From JBJXHG01 sp046160865 (lineage in GTDB: Bacteria > Planctomycetota > UBA1135 > GCA-002686595), in assembly GCA_046160865.1 (NCBI GenBank), contig JBJXHG010000095.1, positions 1-17,930 on the forward strand: 17,930 bases of DNA. The letters are read 5' to 3'. Under the pieces are notes generated by a model. It was not told the DNA's origin and searched no databases. It was given only the letters and a program-made list of their open reading frames with translations. This document shows positions 17,358 through 17,930 of the stretch, piece by piece (position 1 is the stretch's first letter; each line of letters begins with the position of its first letter). The position numbers and the translations under genes were made by a program.

Positions 17358-17364
17358 TTTCCTT
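17358..17364 (-). promoter_or_regulatory. Shine-Dalgarno site for the M43 protease gene
   Basis: Read on the minus strand this is AAGGAAA, ending 5 nt before the ATG at 17352. It supports this start over the longer open frame, whose upstream part is not protein-like. Confidence 0.65.
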
Positions 17365-17416
17365 TTCGGTTGCTGGCTCGGGATCGAGCGGACGCCGCTG
17401 TGGCCGTCCGATCGCG

Positions 17417-17422
17417 ATGCTA
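17417..17422 (-). promoter_or_regulatory. Possible -10 element TAGCAT before the M43 gene
   Basis: On the minus strand TAGCAT lies 64 nt before the protease start codon, flanked by a small GCGAT-GCT-ATCGC inverted repeat. The same hexamer precedes the hydrolase gene at 3079. The remainder of the 258-nt gap 17353-17610 shows nothing else that could be assigned except a TAGTAG 10 nt before the pseudogene start. Confidence 0.25.
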
Positions 17423-17610
17423 TCGCATCCACTGGCGTTCGACACGCGAGCGGGCGCGAGATGTGCTGAGCCGTGGTGGCTCGCGCGTACTGACCACACA
17501 CTGGTGATGCGCGGGATCATCAGCCGTTCGATCATGGATCGCACCTCCGTCCCAAGTCCGCATCTGCTCGACCGCGACGAATCGCCACGCGCAATAGTAG
17601 GCCGGTCCAC

Positions 17611-17829
17611 ATGATCGCGATACTCGGCACCGGGCTACTCGGCTCTGGATTCACGCGTGCACTGCGAGCGAAGGGCGAACCCGTTCGTGTGTGGAATCGA
17701 TCGCCCGACGAGGCACGAGCGCTCGCGTGATGTGGTGCAACGCCTGTTGCGAATCCTGCCGAGGCCGTGCGCGGCGCCGACCGTACGCACATCGTCGTCT
17801 CCGACGATTCCGCACTCGACTCCGTACTA
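17611..17829 (+). pseudogene. 3-hydroxyisobutyrate dehydrogenase-like gene, broken by a stop codon and an inserted element
   Basis: Reading from ATG 17611 gives MIAILGTGLLGSGFTRAL, a Rossmann GxGxxG dinucleotide site, then VRVWNRSPDEARAL, as in NAD-binding proteins of the 3-hydroxyisobutyrate/6-phosphogluconate dehydrogenase family. Codon 40 is TGA (17728-17730). Past it the same frame continues in family style with CGATPVANPAEAVRGAD, then IVVSDDSALDSVL, so the TGA is a nonsense mutation rather than a wrong frame. At 17827-17830 (CTAG) the frame enters the second copy of the inverted-repeat element and stops at once. Only about 73 of the expected 280-300 codons are visible; the rest, if it survives, lies beyond the window. 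A sequencing error at the TGA cannot be excluded, but the element alone would inactivate the gene. Confidence 0.8.
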
Positions 17830-17930
17830 GTGTCCTGAGTCAGAAGTTCGCTTTCACCAAGGTCGAGATCGTCGTCGCTGGCAAGGCGCGAGGGTGCAGG
17901 CAACCTGTCAGGTTTCCGAACCCGAGCAAC
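17830..17930. mobile_element. MITE-like inverted-repeat element, copy 2 (cut by the window edge)
   Basis: The 101 visible bases match 15128-15228 of copy 1 with two differences (position 2 and one C-to-T in the loop). It is preceded by CTAG (17827-17830), as copy 1 is, and lies in the same orientation. Only the left arm and most of the loop are inside the window. It interrupts the dehydrogenase-like pseudogene, which shows that the element moved. Confidence 0.8.

Noticed and set aside
17728..17730. TGA as a selenocysteine codon in the dehydrogenase-like gene
   Set aside because: No Cys or Sec is expected at this place in the family, no SECIS-like hairpin was noticed downstream, and the gene is also cut by an inserted element.

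Overview
The window looks like chromosomal DNA of a high-GC planctomycete. The taxonomic clue is the C-terminal region of the secreted hydrolase at 3105-5204. It carries the Cys/Gly pattern CFGDG...CPC.N.G..G.GC and ends in a RHYQ.LYRDPDP...NRTNGL.V.W sequence, a layout I associate with large sets of secreted planctomycete proteins. GTG starts, scarce Shine-Dalgarno sites and many signal-bearing or lipoprotein gene products fit this. The assignment rests on remembered family traits, not on a search.

Layout. (1) 37-5204, plus strand: three export-signal genes, namely a DUF885 metallopeptidase-like lipoprotein, a D-2-hydroxyacid dehydrogenase that unexpectedly has a lipoprotein signal, and a CocE/PepX-type alpha/beta hydrolase with the planctomycete tail domain. 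(2) 5273-8490, plus strand: a compact operon of 3-methyladenine DNA glycosylase I (tag), an uncharacterised 566-residue protein with a GNAT-like C-terminal half, and an EamA/DMT transporter. It ends at a strong hairpin shared with the convergent DUF1579 lipoprotein gene (8554-9180, minus). (3) 9253-10407: a galactokinase transcribed divergently from the DUF1579 gene, with no other galactose gene nearby. (4) 10417-11655, minus: a stand-alone AAA+ ATPase with an AT-rich palindrome upstream. (5) 11778-15010, minus: a fused E1alpha-E1beta 2-oxoacid dehydrogenase whose stop codon overlaps the start of a FabD-like acyltransferase (GTGA). The acyltransferase keeps Ser92 and His211 but lacks the usual oxyanion Gln and the carboxylate-binding Arg. 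This pair is the best candidate for an undescribed system. (6) 15128-17930: an accessory, decaying segment. It holds two copies of a MITE-like inverted-repeat element set in CTAG sites, a remnant of a secreted protein, an M43 pappalysin-like secreted metalloprotease, and a 3-hydroxyisobutyrate-dehydrogenase-like pseudogene with an in-frame TGA that is cut by the second element copy.

The genes in regions 1, 3 and 4 do not form an obvious single pathway. The E1/acyltransferase pair suggests oxidative decarboxylation of a 2-oxo acid linked to acyl transfer; E2, E3 and any carrier protein must be encoded elsewhere. No rRNA, tRNA, CRISPR array or origin was recognised.
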